The notes: generated from the letters alone by a model not told the origin. Numbered from the stretch's first letter, positions 8,585-18,461 are shown. The stretch: DNA of 64,000 nucleotides from Mucilaginibacter robiniae (GCF_012849215.1 NZ_CP051682.1:1488001-1552000), one strand, 5' to 3'. Translations and numbers: made by a program.

Positions 8585-9895
8585 ATGAAAAAACTTTTAC
8601 TATTTACCTTCTTGTTTGGAGCTACCCTTCAATTATTAGCTCAAGATACCGTAAAACAACAACGATTTAACTTCCACTTCCAGCAAACTGTTATTACTCA
8701 AACCAAGCCATCATTCCATGCGCCTTATTCGGGCGATAACAGCTTATCACCGTTGCATGAAACTGCCAGTTCGTTAACCACTACCTTGTTTGGTGGAGCC
8801 CGGCTTTGGAAAGGTGCCGATGCCTATTTCAACCCTGAACTTTCGGGTGGTTCCGGCTTTAGTAAAACACTCGGTGTTGCCGGTTTCCCAAATGGCGAAA
8901 CCTTCCGGGTAGGTAGTGCCGAACCTAAAATTTACATTGCACGATTGTACCTGACCCAAAACTTTACTTGGGGTAATGAACGCGACACCGTGCAGGACGA
9001 CTTAAACCAATTGGCAGGTTTTAAAAGCAAACGCTACTTCTCGGTTACCGTAGGTAAGTTTGGCATGTCTGATTATTTTGATGGCAACAGCTTCAGCCAT
9101 GACCCCCGTACGCAGTTTATGAACTGGTCGTTAATGAGTAACGGAGCTTGGGATTACCCAGCCAATACCCGTGGCTATGTACTAGGCGCTTTTACCGAAC
9201 TGGGTATGCCTACCTGGACTTTACGTTTTGCCTACACTTTGGTAACTACTACAGCTAACGGTTCTGTGTTTGATGCCAAATTAGGCAAATCCAACAGCGA
9301 AACGCTAGAATTTGAAAAACGTTACAGCATTAACAGTCGGCAAGGTTCCTTTCGTGTACTGGGTTTTATGAATAATGGCAAAATGGGTAATTACCGCGAT
9401 GCCATTGCACAAAGCCCTGTAACGCCTAATATTGATACCGTATTGCACTACGGCCACCATAAATATGGCTTTGGCTTAAATGCCGAGCAATACCTAACCA
9501 AAGATTTGGGTGTATTTGCCAAAGCCAGCTGGAACGATGGCCATACTGAGACTTGGTTTTTTACGGAAATTGACCGTTCATTAAGCTTTGGTGGCGTGTT
9601 AAAAGGCACCTCATGGAAACGTAGTGATGATGAGGTTGGTTTAGCCTTTGTAGGTAATGGCATTTCGGCTCCACACCGCGACTACCTGGCAGCTGGCGGC
9701 TATGGGTTCATCATCGGTGATGGACAGTTGCAGCATTATGGCACTGAAATGGTTGCTGAACTATACTACAAGATAAATGCTTTCCAAAAGAAATTTTATA
9801 TCACTCCCGATTATCAGTTCATTGTGAATCCGGCATATAATAAAGATCGTGGCCCTGTAAACGTATTTTCGTTACGTGCACATATCGAATTTTAA
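8585..9895 (+). CDS. Carbohydrate porin (OprB-like outer-membrane beta-barrel)
   Basis: The 436-aa protein begins with a signal peptide (KKLLLFTFLFGATLQLLAQ, cut near residue 19) and continues as alternating aromatic/polar beta strands ending in a terminal aromatic (AHIEF), the classic outer-membrane barrel signature. Segments such as LFGGARLWKGADAYFNPELSG and the FNGNSF-like FDGNSFSHDPRTQFMNW stretch are typical of carbohydrate-selective OprB-type porins. It probably lets sugars diffuse through the outer membrane; no specific substrate can be named. TATCTTTA at 8560-8567 resembles a -7 box. A strong bidirectional terminator follows. Confidence 0.85.
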   Translation: MKKLLLFTFLFGATLQLLAQDTVKQQRFNFHFQQTVITQTKPSFHAPYSGDNSLSPLHETASSLTTTLFGGARLWKGADAYFNPELSGGSGFSKTLGVAGFPNGETFRVGSAEPKIYIARLYLTQNFTWGNERDTVQDDLNQLAGFKSKRYFSVTVGKFGMSDYFDGNSFSHDPRTQFMNWSLMSNGAWDYPANTRGYVLGAFTELGMPTWTLRFAYTLVTTTANGSVFDAKLGKSNSETLEFEKRYSINSRQGSFRVLGFMNNGKMGNYRDAIAQSPVTPNIDTVLHYGHHKYGFGLNAEQYLTKDLGVFAKASWNDGHTETWFFTEIDRSLSFGGVLKGTSWKRSDDEVGLAFVGNGISAPHRDYLAAGGYGFIIGDGQLQHYGTEMVAELYYKINAFQKKFYITPDYQFIVNPAYNKDRGPVNVFSLRAHIEF

Positions 9896-9938
9896 TATTT
9901 AGTAACAGTAGGCTAATAACTAGCATTACTGGCAAAAT

Positions 9939-9984
9939 AAAACGGCGGAGTTCTTGCAATGTACAAGGCTCCGCCGTTTTGTTT
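9939..9984. terminator. Bidirectional terminator between porin and MFS genes
   Basis: A perfect 12-bp stem (aaaacggcggag at 9939-9950, complement at 9969-9980) has an A-run on one side and a T-run on the other. The flanking genes converge, so it can serve both. Confidence 0.88.
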
Positions 9985-10055
9985 TAAGCAGCAAATTAAT
10001 GCTGTTTACTCTACTTAATCATTAACTGATTTGTAGCATATAGTATTTTAACGAC

Positions 10056-11342
10056 TTACATCTCCTTTTCTGTAGGTGTACTAATATCCGCTAGTTTGGC
10101 AGGTATTAACATTCTGGTTTTCCAGTAAGTAATAGACACGATAAGCAACGTCATACTTCCACCAAAAATTACGGAAGGCACAGTACCCAATAAAGTTGCC
10201 GCAGTACCTGACTCAAATGCTCCAATTTCGTTAGAAGAACCAATAAACATAGAGTTTACGGCCGATACTCGTCCACGCATTTGATCGGGCGTAAGCAATT
10301 GCATGATAGTACTGCGTATAATAACGCTAATGCTATCAAAAGCACCTTCAGTGAACAGGAACACCAGCGACAAGTAAAATACCTTAGAAAGGCCAAAACC
10401 AACAATAGAGAGGCCGAAGCCGCTAACCGCAATCAGCAGGTTACGCCATGGGCGGTTCATGGGCGAAAATTTGGTCATCACCAACATGCTCAATACCGCA
10501 CCTAATGATGAAGTAGCCCGCATAATACCTAATCCTTCCGAACCTACTTTTAAAATATCATGTGCAAAAACAGGCAATAAGGCAACAGCACCACCAAAAA
10601 ACACGGAGAATAAATCCAGGCTCATGGCGCCTATCATCATTTTGCTTTTGAAAACAAAGTTAATACCCTCTTTCAAACTTACCCAGATACTTTCTTTAGG
10701 CACATACACCGGCGGGTAACTACGCAACAGGTACACTAATACGAAAGAGATCAGCAGCAGTATCAATATAACCACAAAAACAGCAGTAATACCATAAGTA
10801 CCATAGATCAACCCGCCAGCAGCAGGCCCCAAAATAGTAGCCACCTGAAAGCTGGAACTACTCCAGGTACTCCCATTAGGATATAATTCTTTCGGGATAC
10901 TATGTGCGTAAATAGCAAATGTAGCCGGGCCATAAAAAGCACGGGCCACGCCATTAAAGAATATCATTATATAAATAATGGGCACTATCCAGCCGGCATG
11001 AATGTATGGTGCTATATTTTTTAAAGTGATGATAAATATAGTAAGTGATGCAAATAGCACCACGCCGAAGATGCTCAATAGCATTTTTCGCTTTTCAGAT
11101 TTATCTGCCACATAGCCGCCGTATAAGGCAATACCAATAGCCGGTATGGCCTCACACAAACCCACTAATCCTAATGAGAAAGCACTTTTAGTGAGCTGGT
11201 AAATGTAAAAGCCGATAACTACGGCCTGCATCTGGTAAGCGAATGTAAAAAAGAAACGCATACCTAAGTATGCGCGAAAATCTTTATAGCGTAGGGCCGC
11301 AAATGAATCTTTTTGCGTTATAGAATCCTCTCGTTCTTCCAA
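10056..11342 (-). CDS. Major facilitator superfamily transporter (EntS-like exporter)
   Basis: The 428-aa protein has about twelve hydrophobic segments and the MFS signature GGYVADKSEKRKML between segments 2 and 3. The N-terminal FAALRYKDFRAYLG is typical of the EntS/DitE-like exporter subgroup, so an efflux role is likely while the substrate is unknown. The start is TTG at 11342. A -7 box (TATTTTTG on the minus strand, 11368-11375) lies only 25 bases upstream, which rules out a longer protein. The next in-frame Met is residue 28, already at the first membrane helix. It is a single-gene unit converging on the porin. Confidence 0.87.
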   Translation of the reverse strand: MEEREDSITQKDSFAALRYKDFRAYLGMRFFFTFAYQMQAVVIGFYIYQLTKSAFSLGLVGLCEAIPAIGIALYGGYVADKSEKRKMLLSIFGVVLFASLTIFIITLKNIAPYIHAGWIVPIIYIMIFFNGVARAFYGPATFAIYAHSIPKELYPNGSTWSSSSFQVATILGPAAGGLIYGTYGITAVFVVILILLLISFVLVYLLRSYPPVYVPKESIWVSLKEGINFVFKSKMMIGAMSLDLFSVFFGGAVALLPVFAHDILKVGSEGLGIMRATSSLGAVLSMLVMTKFSPMNRPWRNLLIAVSGFGLSIVGFGLSKVFYLSLVFLFTEGAFDSISVIIRSTIMQLLTPDQMRGRVSAVNSMFIGSSNEIGAFESGTAATLLGTVPSVIFGGSMTLLIVSITYWKTRMLIPAKLADISTPTEKEM

Positions 11343-11367
11343 GGTATTATTCGGTATTGATGAACCG

Positions 11368-11375
11368 CAAAAATA
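11368..11375 (-). promoter_or_regulatory. -7 box for the MFS transporter gene
   Basis: TATTTTTG on the minus strand matches TAnnTTTG and lies about 25 bases upstream of the proposed TTG start. No convincing -33 TTTG was seen. Confidence 0.45.
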
Positions 11376-11490
11376 ACATTGTTGAATGTTAACCTGTTCT
11401 AAATATTTTCAAAATAGTTAAATGCGGTACTATTTTTACATTCAGAACTTTTGTTTACTCTACAAGGTTCTCGAAAGGATAAGCAAGCAC

Positions 11491-12881
11491 TTACAGGCTT
11501 AATCCATGCTGGTCAATCAAATATACCAGCGAGGCTATAGAAGCCGCGCCTAGTTCCAGCTCCCGTTTATTAACGTTTTCAAATATATCATTTGGGGTAT
11601 GGTGAATATCGAAATACCGTTGCGAGTCTGGACGGAAACCAATTAATATTACAGATGGTACTTGCGATTTCAGTGGTTCAATATCGGTTCCACTACCGCC
11701 GGGTATCAGGTGGTCAACTTCATAAGGTTCCAGCAGCTTTTTCCATTGCACATTTACCTTTTGTACCAAAGCAGGATTGACACCATCAAAGCTAAAACCA
11801 CGCGGCGTAAAGCCACCTTCGTCGGTTTCTATAGCGGCAATATGATTTTCATGATTTTGAGCAGCAAGCTCGGCGTATTTAGTGCCCCCTTTATGGCCGT
11901 TTTCTTCATTCATGAAAAACACAGCCCGTATGTTGTTTTTAGGTTTATAGCTTAAAGCCTTAAATATGCGCAGCACTTCTGCCGACTGCATCACGCCGGT
12001 ACCATCATCATGTGCGCCCTCAGCCAAATCCCACGAATCCAAGTGGCCGCCAATAGTAATATATTTATTGTTATTCTCGGTGCCTTTAATCTCGCCCACT
12101 ACATTGTACGAAAGTACATCAGGCAACATCTGGCAATTATCTTTCAAGTAAAATTGAACCGGCTGTGCTACTTTAGATTTTAACAGTTCACTCAATTTAT
12201 TCGCTGCTATAGTAGATATGGCAGCCGCCGGTATTTTAGGATTGTTGCCGTAATTGGTATTACCCGTATGCGGATAATCATCTAAGGCGGAAGTTAACGA
12301 GCGTACAATAACGGCAACAGCACCGTATTTAGCCGCTGCACCCGGCCCCATATTGCGCTGATCGCCAGCAGTACCGTAAGCTTGCCCGGCCTCAATAAAG
12401 CGCTCATCAAACGGGCGGTTAAAAAATACTATCTTACCCTTAACACCAGCTTCGCCTAAGGTTTGTAGTTCTTGCAGGCTGTGCAGTTCAACAACCTCGG
12501 CTGTAATGCCGTTAGCTGGCGTACCTACCGAGCCCCTAACGCAGCCAAAGCTACTGGGATGCGGGTTTTACCTGCTACAATTTGGCCTTGCTCTTTTTCG
12601 CCACGTACCCAATGGGGTACCATTACTTCCTGCAGGTAAACACGATCGAACCCGTAACCTTCCATCAGCTTTTTGCTCCACTCTACTGCCTTTTGGGCAT
12701 TGGCCGAACCACTTAACCGAGGGCCAATCTGTTTACACAAATAACGTAGGTTATCATAGCATTTTCCATTCACTAATTCTTCATCATAAATTTTGCGCAA
12801 CATTAGCGAATCTTGTGCGTGTGCAGATAAGGTCAGCGAGGTAGCTGCCATTAAGGACAAGGCAATAGCTTTGAGTTTCAT
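11491..12881 (-). pseudogene. M28-family zinc metallopeptidase, interrupted by one frameshift
   Basis: Two reading frames together encode one peptidase. The first (12881 down to 12525) gives a signal peptide (SLMAATSLTLSAHAQ) and the helical N-terminal part. The second supplies the protease-associated insert and the catalytic domain with all M28 zinc ligands: GGHLDSWD, GAHDDGTG, NEENGHKGG, ETDEGG and DIHHTPND. Restoring one G in the G4 run at 12533-12536 (C4 on the plus strand) joins ALGGSVGTP in frame and gives about 463 residues, a normal length for exported M28 aminopeptidases/carboxypeptidases. Either a real recent frameshift or a homopolymer sequencing error fits. Everything else in the gene is intact. 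Confidence 0.9.
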
Positions 12882-12928
12882 CAGCGGTGTTTAGGGATAT
12901 TATTAAATTACCGCCGTTAAGATAGGGA

Positions 12929-15037
12929 TTAGGAAATTTTATCCCAACTCAAACCGGCATTTTTTACCTGAAAAGCCAGTTGCAATACCTGATTTTCGGG
13001 CAAAGCCAACTGCGGATCTTGCGCAAAAATATCTTCTACTGCTTTACGAGCCTGCAGTAATAGCTCCTGATCGGTAGCTAAGTTAGCCAGCTTTAAATCT
13101 AATACGCCGCTTTGCTGCGTACCTTCAATGTTGCCTGGTCCGCGCAACTGTAAGTCAATTTCAGATATTTCGAAACCATTATTGGTTCTCACCATAGTTT
13201 CCAGCCGTACTTTACCTTCACGGCTTAGTTTCTGGCTACTCATTAAAATACAATATGATTGCTCGGCACCACGTCCTACCCTACCCCGCAGTTGGTGCAA
13301 TTGCGATAAACCAAAACGTTCGGCATTTTCAATAATCATGACCGAAGCATTAGGTACGTTCACCCCTACTTCAATTACGGTAGTAGCCACCATAATTTGT
13401 GTTTCGCCCTTCACGAAACGCTGCATTTCAAAATCCTTTTCAGTGGCTGATAGTTTGCCATGCACAATACTGATACGGTACTCGGGCAACGGAAACTCAT
13501 ACGATAAGGTATTGGCACCATCTTCCAGGTTTTTCAAGTCCAGCTTTTCGCTCTCCTGTATTAACGGATATACCACATACACCTGCCGGCCTAAAGCTAT
13601 TTGCTGCCGCATAAACCCAAACATTACTAAGCGCTGGCTTTCATAAAAGTGTTTGGTTTCGATAGGCTTTCGGCCAGCTGGTAGTTCATCAATAACTGAT
13701 ACATCCAAATCGCCATACAAGGTCATGGCCAAGGTACGGGGAATGGGTGTTGCCGTCATGACCAGTACATGCGGTGGTATAACGCTTTTACGCCACAGCT
13801 TGGCACGTTGCTCAACCCCAAAGCGATGCTGCTCATCAATTACGACGAAGCCTAAGTTCTGGAACTGCACAGCATCTTCAATAAGTGCATGAGTACCAAT
13901 TAATATTTTAAGCTGTCCGCTGGCTAGTTGTTCATGAAGGACTTTTCGGGCTTTTTTCGGTGTTGATCCGGTAAGCAAAGCAATCTCTACAAAATCATCC
14001 CCCACCAAGCTTTTTAGCGAAGCATAATGCTGATTGGCCAAGATTTCAGTAGGCGCCATCATGCAGGTTTGAAAACCATTATCAATAGCCAGCAGCATAC
14101 TCATCAGGGCCACCACAGTTTTACCGCTACCTACATCGCCCTGTAGCAAACGGTTCATTTGCACGCCGCGTTGGGTATCTATCCGTATTTCCTTTAGTAC
14201 ACGCTTTTGCGCGTTGGTAAGCGGAAAAGGAATTTTATGCTGGTAAAAGGTATTAAAGTAGTCGCCAACCTTTTCAAAAATATTACCCTTAAACTTATGG
14301 GTACGTAGCAGTTTATTACGCAACAGCTTAAGCTGTATAAAGAACAATTCTTCAAACTTTAGCCGGTGTTCAGCCTCATATAACTGCTCTGGGCTTTCAG
14401 GAAAATGTATCTGTCGGTAAGCATCAGCCCTGTCTATTAGCTTGAATTTTTGACGAAGGTAAAGTGGCAGGTTTTCATGAATATCTTTAGCGTGCTGCTC
14501 CAGCAAACCAGCTACCAGTTTCTGTAAACCTTTACTATCTAACGAAAACTGCTTCAGCTTTTCGGTAGAGTTATAGGCAGGTTGTAAAGTTAAATTACCT
14601 TTACGCTTTAGTATTTCGGGCGAGTACTGCTCCAACTCAGGGTGAGCCATTTGAGCTTTGCCGTTAAACGAACCTGGCTTACCGAAAATGATGTAAGCTT
14701 TGCCTACTATCAAACTCTTCTCTACCCACTTGATACCCTGAAACCAGGCTAATTCCATTACACCGGTATCATCCTGTACTTGAGCTACCAGCCGCTTGGT
14801 GTGCTTTTCGCCTAAAATTTCTTTATGCGTAAGGCGGGCAATTACCTGCACGTGGGGTAATTCAGGTTGTATATCCCTGATTTTATAAAAGCGCGTACGG
14901 TCAATGTACTTGAACGGAAAGTGCCGCAGCAAATCCTCAAACGTAAAAATGCCGAGGTCTTTTTTCAAAACTTCGGCCCGGGCAGTTCCAGTACCCTTTA
15001 AATAATCAATAGGTGTTTGAAATACGGATGTGTTCAA
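12929..15037 (-). CDS. recG: ATP-dependent DNA helicase RecG
   Basis: The 702-aa product has the RecG layout: an N-terminal wedge/OB domain (about 50-150), Walker A GDVGSGKT (300-307), the DEQH box followed by RFG (401-407), the MTATPIPRT motif and the helicase C-terminal domain with QLRGRVGRG. RecG remodels stalled replication forks and branch-migrates Holliday junctions. It begins 26 bp after the RidA gene, so the small membrane protein, RidA and RecG may be one transcript. RecG binds the acidic tail of SSB in other bacteria, and a DUF3127 protein with that type of tail lies elsewhere in the window. Confidence 0.97.
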   Translation of the reverse strand: MNTSVFQTPIDYLKGTGTARAEVLKKDLGIFTFEDLLRHFPFKYIDRTRFYKIRDIQPELPHVQVIARLTHKEILGEKHTKRLVAQVQDDTGVMELAWFQGIKWVEKSLIVGKAYIIFGKPGSFNGKAQMAHPELEQYSPEILKRKGNLTLQPAYNSTEKLKQFSLDSKGLQKLVAGLLEQHAKDIHENLPLYLRQKFKLIDRADAYRQIHFPESPEQLYEAEHRLKFEELFFIQLKLLRNKLLRTHKFKGNIFEKVGDYFNTFYQHKIPFPLTNAQKRVLKEIRIDTQRGVQMNRLLQGDVGSGKTVVALMSMLLAIDNGFQTCMMAPTEILANQHYASLKSLVGDDFVEIALLTGSTPKKARKVLHEQLASGQLKILIGTHALIEDAVQFQNLGFVVIDEQHRFGVEQRAKLWRKSVIPPHVLVMTATPIPRTLAMTLYGDLDVSVIDELPAGRKPIETKHFYESQRLVMFGFMRQQIALGRQVYVVYPLIQESEKLDLKNLEDGANTLSYEFPLPEYRISIVHGKLSATEKDFEMQRFVKGETQIMVATTVIEVGVNVPNASVMIIENAERFGLSQLHQLRGRVGRGAEQSYCILMSSQKLSREGKVRLETMVRTNNGFEISEIDLQLRGPGNIEGTQQSGVLDLKLANLATDQELLLQARKAVEDIFAQDPQLALPENQVLQLAFQVKNAGLSWDKIS

Positions 15038-15063
15038 GACATAATATGCCTAAGCTAGTTAGC

Positions 15064-15444
15064 TTAGGCTTTATAAGCGATTACAGAAATTTCAACATTT
15101 ACATTTTTAGGCAAAGCCGCTACCTGTATAGTTTCACGGGCCGGAAAGTTGCTGGTAAAGTATGACCCATATATTTCGTTTACTTCAGCAAAGTTGCCCA
15201 TATCTTTCAAAAATATGCTGGTTTTAACCACGGCACTCAAATCAAGGCCAGCTTCGGTCAGGATAGCTTTAACGTTGTCCATTACCTGACGGGTTTCGGC
15301 ATCAATAGATTGTAGCTGCAATTCGCCGGTTTGCGGATGAAAGGCAATTTGGCCAGATACAAATAACAGGTTACCTGCTAAAACAGCTTGGCTGTATGGG
15401 CCAATAGGTGCAGGTGCATTGGTAGTGTTGATTACGGTGCTCAT
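15064..15444 (-). CDS. ridA: RidA family enamine/imine deaminase
   Basis: From the ATG at 15444 the protein has 126 residues and matches YjgF/YER057c/UK114: PIGPYSQAV near residue 13, LLFVSGQI, the DNVKAIL helix and ARETIQVAALP with the conserved arginine around residue 104. RidA hydrolyses reactive 2-aminoacrylate and related enamines released by PLP enzymes and so protects other PLP enzymes. An upstream TTG would extend it by seven residues but reads through the previous gene's stop region. The ATG overlaps the stop codon of the 47-aa gene by one base (TAATG), the usual sign of translational coupling. Confidence 0.93.
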   Translation of the reverse strand: MSTVINTTNAPAPIGPYSQAVLAGNLLFVSGQIAFHPQTGELQLQSIDAETRQVMDNVKAILTEAGLDLSAVVKTSIFLKDMGNFAEVNEIYGSYFTSNFPARETIQVAALPKNVNVEISVIAYKA

Positions 15445-15587
15445 TATTTTTTTAGTATAAACCAATCAATCAGTTTCCAGATGATGCCCAGCACAAACAT
15501 AATTATAGCCGTAGCATTGATGATGTGCATCACTTTCAGGTTAAAACTTGTTGGCCGGTTATCGTCTTTTTTACGGAAAAAGTACAT
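15444..15587 (-). CDS. 47-residue single-span membrane protein upstream of RidA
   Basis: An ATG at 15587 opens a 47-codon frame that ends in TAA overlapping the RidA ATG. The product starts MYFFRKKDDNRPTSFNLKV, a charged cytoplasmic head, followed by one hydrophobic helix (about residues 21-42, NATAIIMFVLGIIWKLIDWF) and a Lys-rich end. It resembles the short membrane proteins Bacteroidota databases list as DUFs (possibly DUF6728, from memory). A good -7 box lies 5 bases upstream, so translation probably starts at or near the transcript's 5' end. The function is unknown; coupling to RidA and RecG is conspicuous. Confidence 0.72.
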   Translation of the reverse strand: MYFFRKKDDNRPTSFNLKVMHIINATAIIMFVLGIIWKLIDWFILKK

Positions 15588-15591
15588 ACAA

Positions 15592-15599
15592 CAAAAGTA
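15592..15599 (-). promoter_or_regulatory. -7 box for the 47-aa gene / ridA / recG unit
   Basis: TACTTTTG on the minus strand matches TAnnTTTG and ends only 4 bases before the ATG at 15587, implying a leaderless mRNA. It sits just downstream (in minus orientation) of the OmpA-gene terminator. Confidence 0.6.
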
Positions 15600-15604
15600 A
15601 ATAA

Positions 15605-15637
15605 AAAAAGGGCTCCGGATAACCCGGAGCCCTTTTT
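15605..15637 (-). terminator. Intrinsic terminator of the OmpA-family gene
   Basis: The arm gggctccgg (15610-15618) pairs with ccggagccc (15624-15632), extended by A/T runs on both sides. It lies 21 bases after the stop codon of the OmpA gene. Confidence 0.87.
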
Positions 15638-15657
15638 AGTATCAAAAGTGTGTTAAA

Positions 15658-17004
15658 TTATTTTTGTTTGAACTCAACACGACGGTTTTGTACGCGTCCT
15701 TCTTCAGTTGAGTTGTCAGCAATTGGGTTAGTTTCACCATATGCTTTCACTTTTAAACGACGAGCTTCAACACCTGAGTTAACTAAGTAAGTTTTTACTG
15801 AGTTAGCACGGTCTTTTGATAAACGCATGTTGTGAGCAGCAGTACCTTCAGATGAAGCGTAACCGTCTAATTCAGCAGTTTTACCAGTGTTAGAGCGCAT
15901 ATCAGCAGAAACTGCATCCAGTACACCGTAAGATGAAGTACGTAATACTGAGCTATCGAAGTCAAACTGAATGTTTGAGTAAGCAGCAGCAGTAGCAGTA
16001 GCTACAGTATCAGTAGGGAATTTGATTGGGCAACCAGCACCATCAACTACTGTACCAGCAGGAGTACCTGGGCATTTGTCGAATTGATCAGATACACCGT
16101 CACCGTCAGAATCTTTTTTCAGGTCGTTAACTGCATTTTCAACGTTAGTAACACGGCCTTTTAAAGCTTCAACTTCTTGACGTAAAGCTGCATCATACAG
16201 TTCGTCATACATCATAGCTACTGGGTTTACCCAATCCAGGTTTGGTTTTGATGAAGAACCGAATGTATATTCGAAACCACCGTAACCGTATGAGTATTTA
16301 TCTTTAGATGGGTAACCGCGTTTTAAAGCGTCTAAGTTATCGTCATCAGTAAAGTTCTCAGTGTAACCTAAGGTGAAGTTTAACGCGTCAGATAGACGGA
16401 ATTTAACACCAGCACCGATAGGGATTACTAAGCTTTTTACGTAATGTTTTGAACCATCAGAGTTCAGATATTCAGCAAATGCACCTGATTGAGTAATAAC
16501 TTCTGGATGATACCATACCATACCAGCACCACCTTTAACGAAGAAAGTGATAGCATTTTTACGACGTAGGTAATCAATTTGAGCTACGTTAACAACACCG
16601 CTCAAAGTACCAGACCAGATACGAGTGTCATAAGAACGCAAACCGTCACGAGTACGACCAATAGCGCTGAAGTTATCACCTGATACTTCACCACCTTGTG
16701 CATCTAATTGTAAACCGAATGAGTGAGCCAGTTGCCATCTTAATGACGCACCGTAACCTAACTCAACGTTGTAATCAGTGAAATCATGTACGCCACCGGT
16801 AGCTAATGCAGGTGATAAGATACCTGCGTTAACGCCAAAGCTTAATGTTTTGTACTGACCGCGACCACCAAATACTTTGGCAGTACCAGTTTGCGACATT
16901 TTCATAGTTGTGTCAGTAGTGGAAGTTTGAGCTTTAGCTGCTCCTACTGCCATTAAAGACGCAAACGAAAAAGCGACTGTTTTCTTTAATGTAGAATAGT
17001 TCAT
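15658..17004 (-). CDS. OmpA-family outer-membrane protein with TSP3-type linker
   Basis: From the ATG at 17004 the protein has 448 residues: a signal peptide (KKTVAFSFASLMAVGAAKAQ), an N-terminal beta-barrel (about 30-260), a short helical stretch (RQEVEALKGRVTNVENAVNDL) and an Asp-rich calcium-binding thrombospondin type 3 repeat (DSDGDGVSDQFDKCPGTPAG). The C-terminal OmpA/MotB domain (about 325-448, with the peptidoglycan-binding core NRRVEF near the end) follows. It tethers the outer membrane to the cell wall. The upstream non-conserved extension to 17079 is rejected because the signal peptide begins at 17004. Its codon use (GTA, GCA, TCA) suggests high expression. Confidence 0.92.
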   Translation of the reverse strand: MNYSTLKKTVAFSFASLMAVGAAKAQTSTTDTTMKMSQTGTAKVFGGRGQYKTLSFGVNAGILSPALATGGVHDFTDYNVELGYGASLRWQLAHSFGLQLDAQGGEVSGDNFSAIGRTRDGLRSYDTRIWSGTLSGVVNVAQIDYLRRKNAITFFVKGGAGMVWYHPEVITQSGAFAEYLNSDGSKHYVKSLVIPIGAGVKFRLSDALNFTLGYTENFTDDDNLDALKRGYPSKDKYSYGYGGFEYTFGSSSKPNLDWVNPVAMMYDELYDAALRQEVEALKGRVTNVENAVNDLKKDSDGDGVSDQFDKCPGTPAGTVVDGAGCPIKFPTDTVATATAAAYSNIQFDFDSSVLRTSSYGVLDAVSADMRSNTGKTAELDGYASSEGTAAHNMRLSKDRANSVKTYLVNSGVEARRLKVKAYGETNPIADNSTEEGRVQNRRVEFKQK

Positions 17005-17153
17005 AGTTTTAAGATTAAACAATTTTAATTGTGATTTTACTTTGAAAATTAGTTTTATGTTTGAACGTTTACCAAACACCGTTCCAATTCATGTAATATT
17101 GGAGACAAAGAAATGGAAAATATTGTTTTTATAAAAATTAAAAACTGTTAAAT

Positions 17154-18443
17154 ATGAAATATTCATCCATAGGCGATAAATTATTTATCATAAATAGAAA
17201 AAATTTCGTTTCGCGAATAAAGCCATCTTCCATAGCTTTATTCAATGCAAATGACGAATTTGTAAGGAGTGGCGATCAAAATTTCACCTTTAAACAAAAT
17301 CCTGACTTTTTTTACTTGACAGGCATTGATCAGGAGCAAAGTGTACTGTTGCTTTTTCCGGATTGTCCTAATCCGGCATACAAAGAAGTACTTTTTTTAA
17401 GACAAACCAACGAACACATTGCGGTATGGGAAGGTAATAAATATACCAAAGAGGAAGCACGTAAGGTATCAGGTATTCAACAAATATATTGGTTGCAGGA
17501 TTTTGATGCTATATTACACAGTATTATTCATTATGCTGACCATATTTATATTAATACTAATGAAAATGATCGGTATGTACATACTGTTCCATACCGTGAT
17601 CTACGCATACTGGCCGACTTACGCAGTAAATACCCTCTACACCATTATGAACGCGCCGCACCCATACTGCGCGATTTACGTCCGGTAAAATCGGCCGTTG
17701 AAGTTGAGCTAACCCGAAAAGCCTGCACCATTACTAAAGATGCCTTTGTACGGGTATTAAAGTTTGTAAAGCCCGGCGTAGCTGAATATGAAATAGAAGC
17801 TGAAATTATACATGAGTTTATACGGCAACGTGCCACCGGCCATGCCTATAGCCCCATTATTGCCTCTGGTAAAAATGCCACCATTCTGCACTATAATGAC
17901 AACAACCAGATTTGTAAAGATGGTGAGGTAATTTTATTTGATTTTGGTGCAGAGTACGCTAACTATAATGCCGACCTGAGCCGTTCTGTACCAGTTAACG
18001 GGCGCTTTACGCCAAGACAACGGCAGGTATATGATGCCGTGTTACGGGTGATGCGCCAAGCTACCCAGATGCTGGTAGCCGGAACGGTATGGAATGACTA
18101 CCATGATGAGGTAGGTAAAATAATGACCAGTGAGCTTATTGAACTTGGTTTATTAAAACGGCACGAGGTAGATAAACAGGATGCAAAAATGCCTTTGTAC
18201 AAAAAATATTTCATGCATGGAACCTCGCACCACTTGGGGTTGGATGTACATGATTATGCCAGCCGCTACAAGCCTTTTGAAGTTGGCAACATTTTAACCT
18301 GCGAACCGGGCATTTATATTCCGGAAGAAGGTTTAGGCATTAGGCTGGAGAATGATATTTTAATTACCGAAAATGGCAACATTGACCTGATGGCCGACAT
18401 TCCGCTGGAGGCAGCAGAGATAGAAGAGATTATGAATAGCTAA
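17154..18443 (+). CDS. pepP: Xaa-Pro aminopeptidase (M24B family)
   Basis: The 429-aa protein has the aminopeptidase P architecture: an N-terminal AMP_N domain (residues about 10-150, FYLTGIDQEQS) and a C-terminal pita-bread domain. The metal ligands are in LFDFGAEYANYNADLSRSVP (two Asp), HGTSHHLGLDVHD (His), CEPGIYIPEEG (Glu) and RLENDILIT (Glu). It removes N-terminal residues preceding proline and is cytoplasmic. It is divergently transcribed from the OmpA gene across 149 bp. The length is normal for the family. Confidence 0.94.
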   Translation: MKYSSIGDKLFIINRKNFVSRIKPSSIALFNANDEFVRSGDQNFTFKQNPDFFYLTGIDQEQSVLLLFPDCPNPAYKEVLFLRQTNEHIAVWEGNKYTKEEARKVSGIQQIYWLQDFDAILHSIIHYADHIYINTNENDRYVHTVPYRDLRILADLRSKYPLHHYERAAPILRDLRPVKSAVEVELTRKACTITKDAFVRVLKFVKPGVAEYEIEAEIIHEFIRQRATGHAYSPIIASGKNATILHYNDNNQICKDGEVILFDFGAEYANYNADLSRSVPVNGRFTPRQRQVYDAVLRVMRQATQMLVAGTVWNDYHDEVGKIMTSELIELGLLKRHEVDKQDAKMPLYKKYFMHGTSHHLGLDVHDYASRYKPFEVGNILTCEPGIYIPEEGLGIRLENDILITENGNIDLMADIPLEAAEIEEIMNS

Positions 18444-18461
18444 CTACTGGAATTTAGAGCT

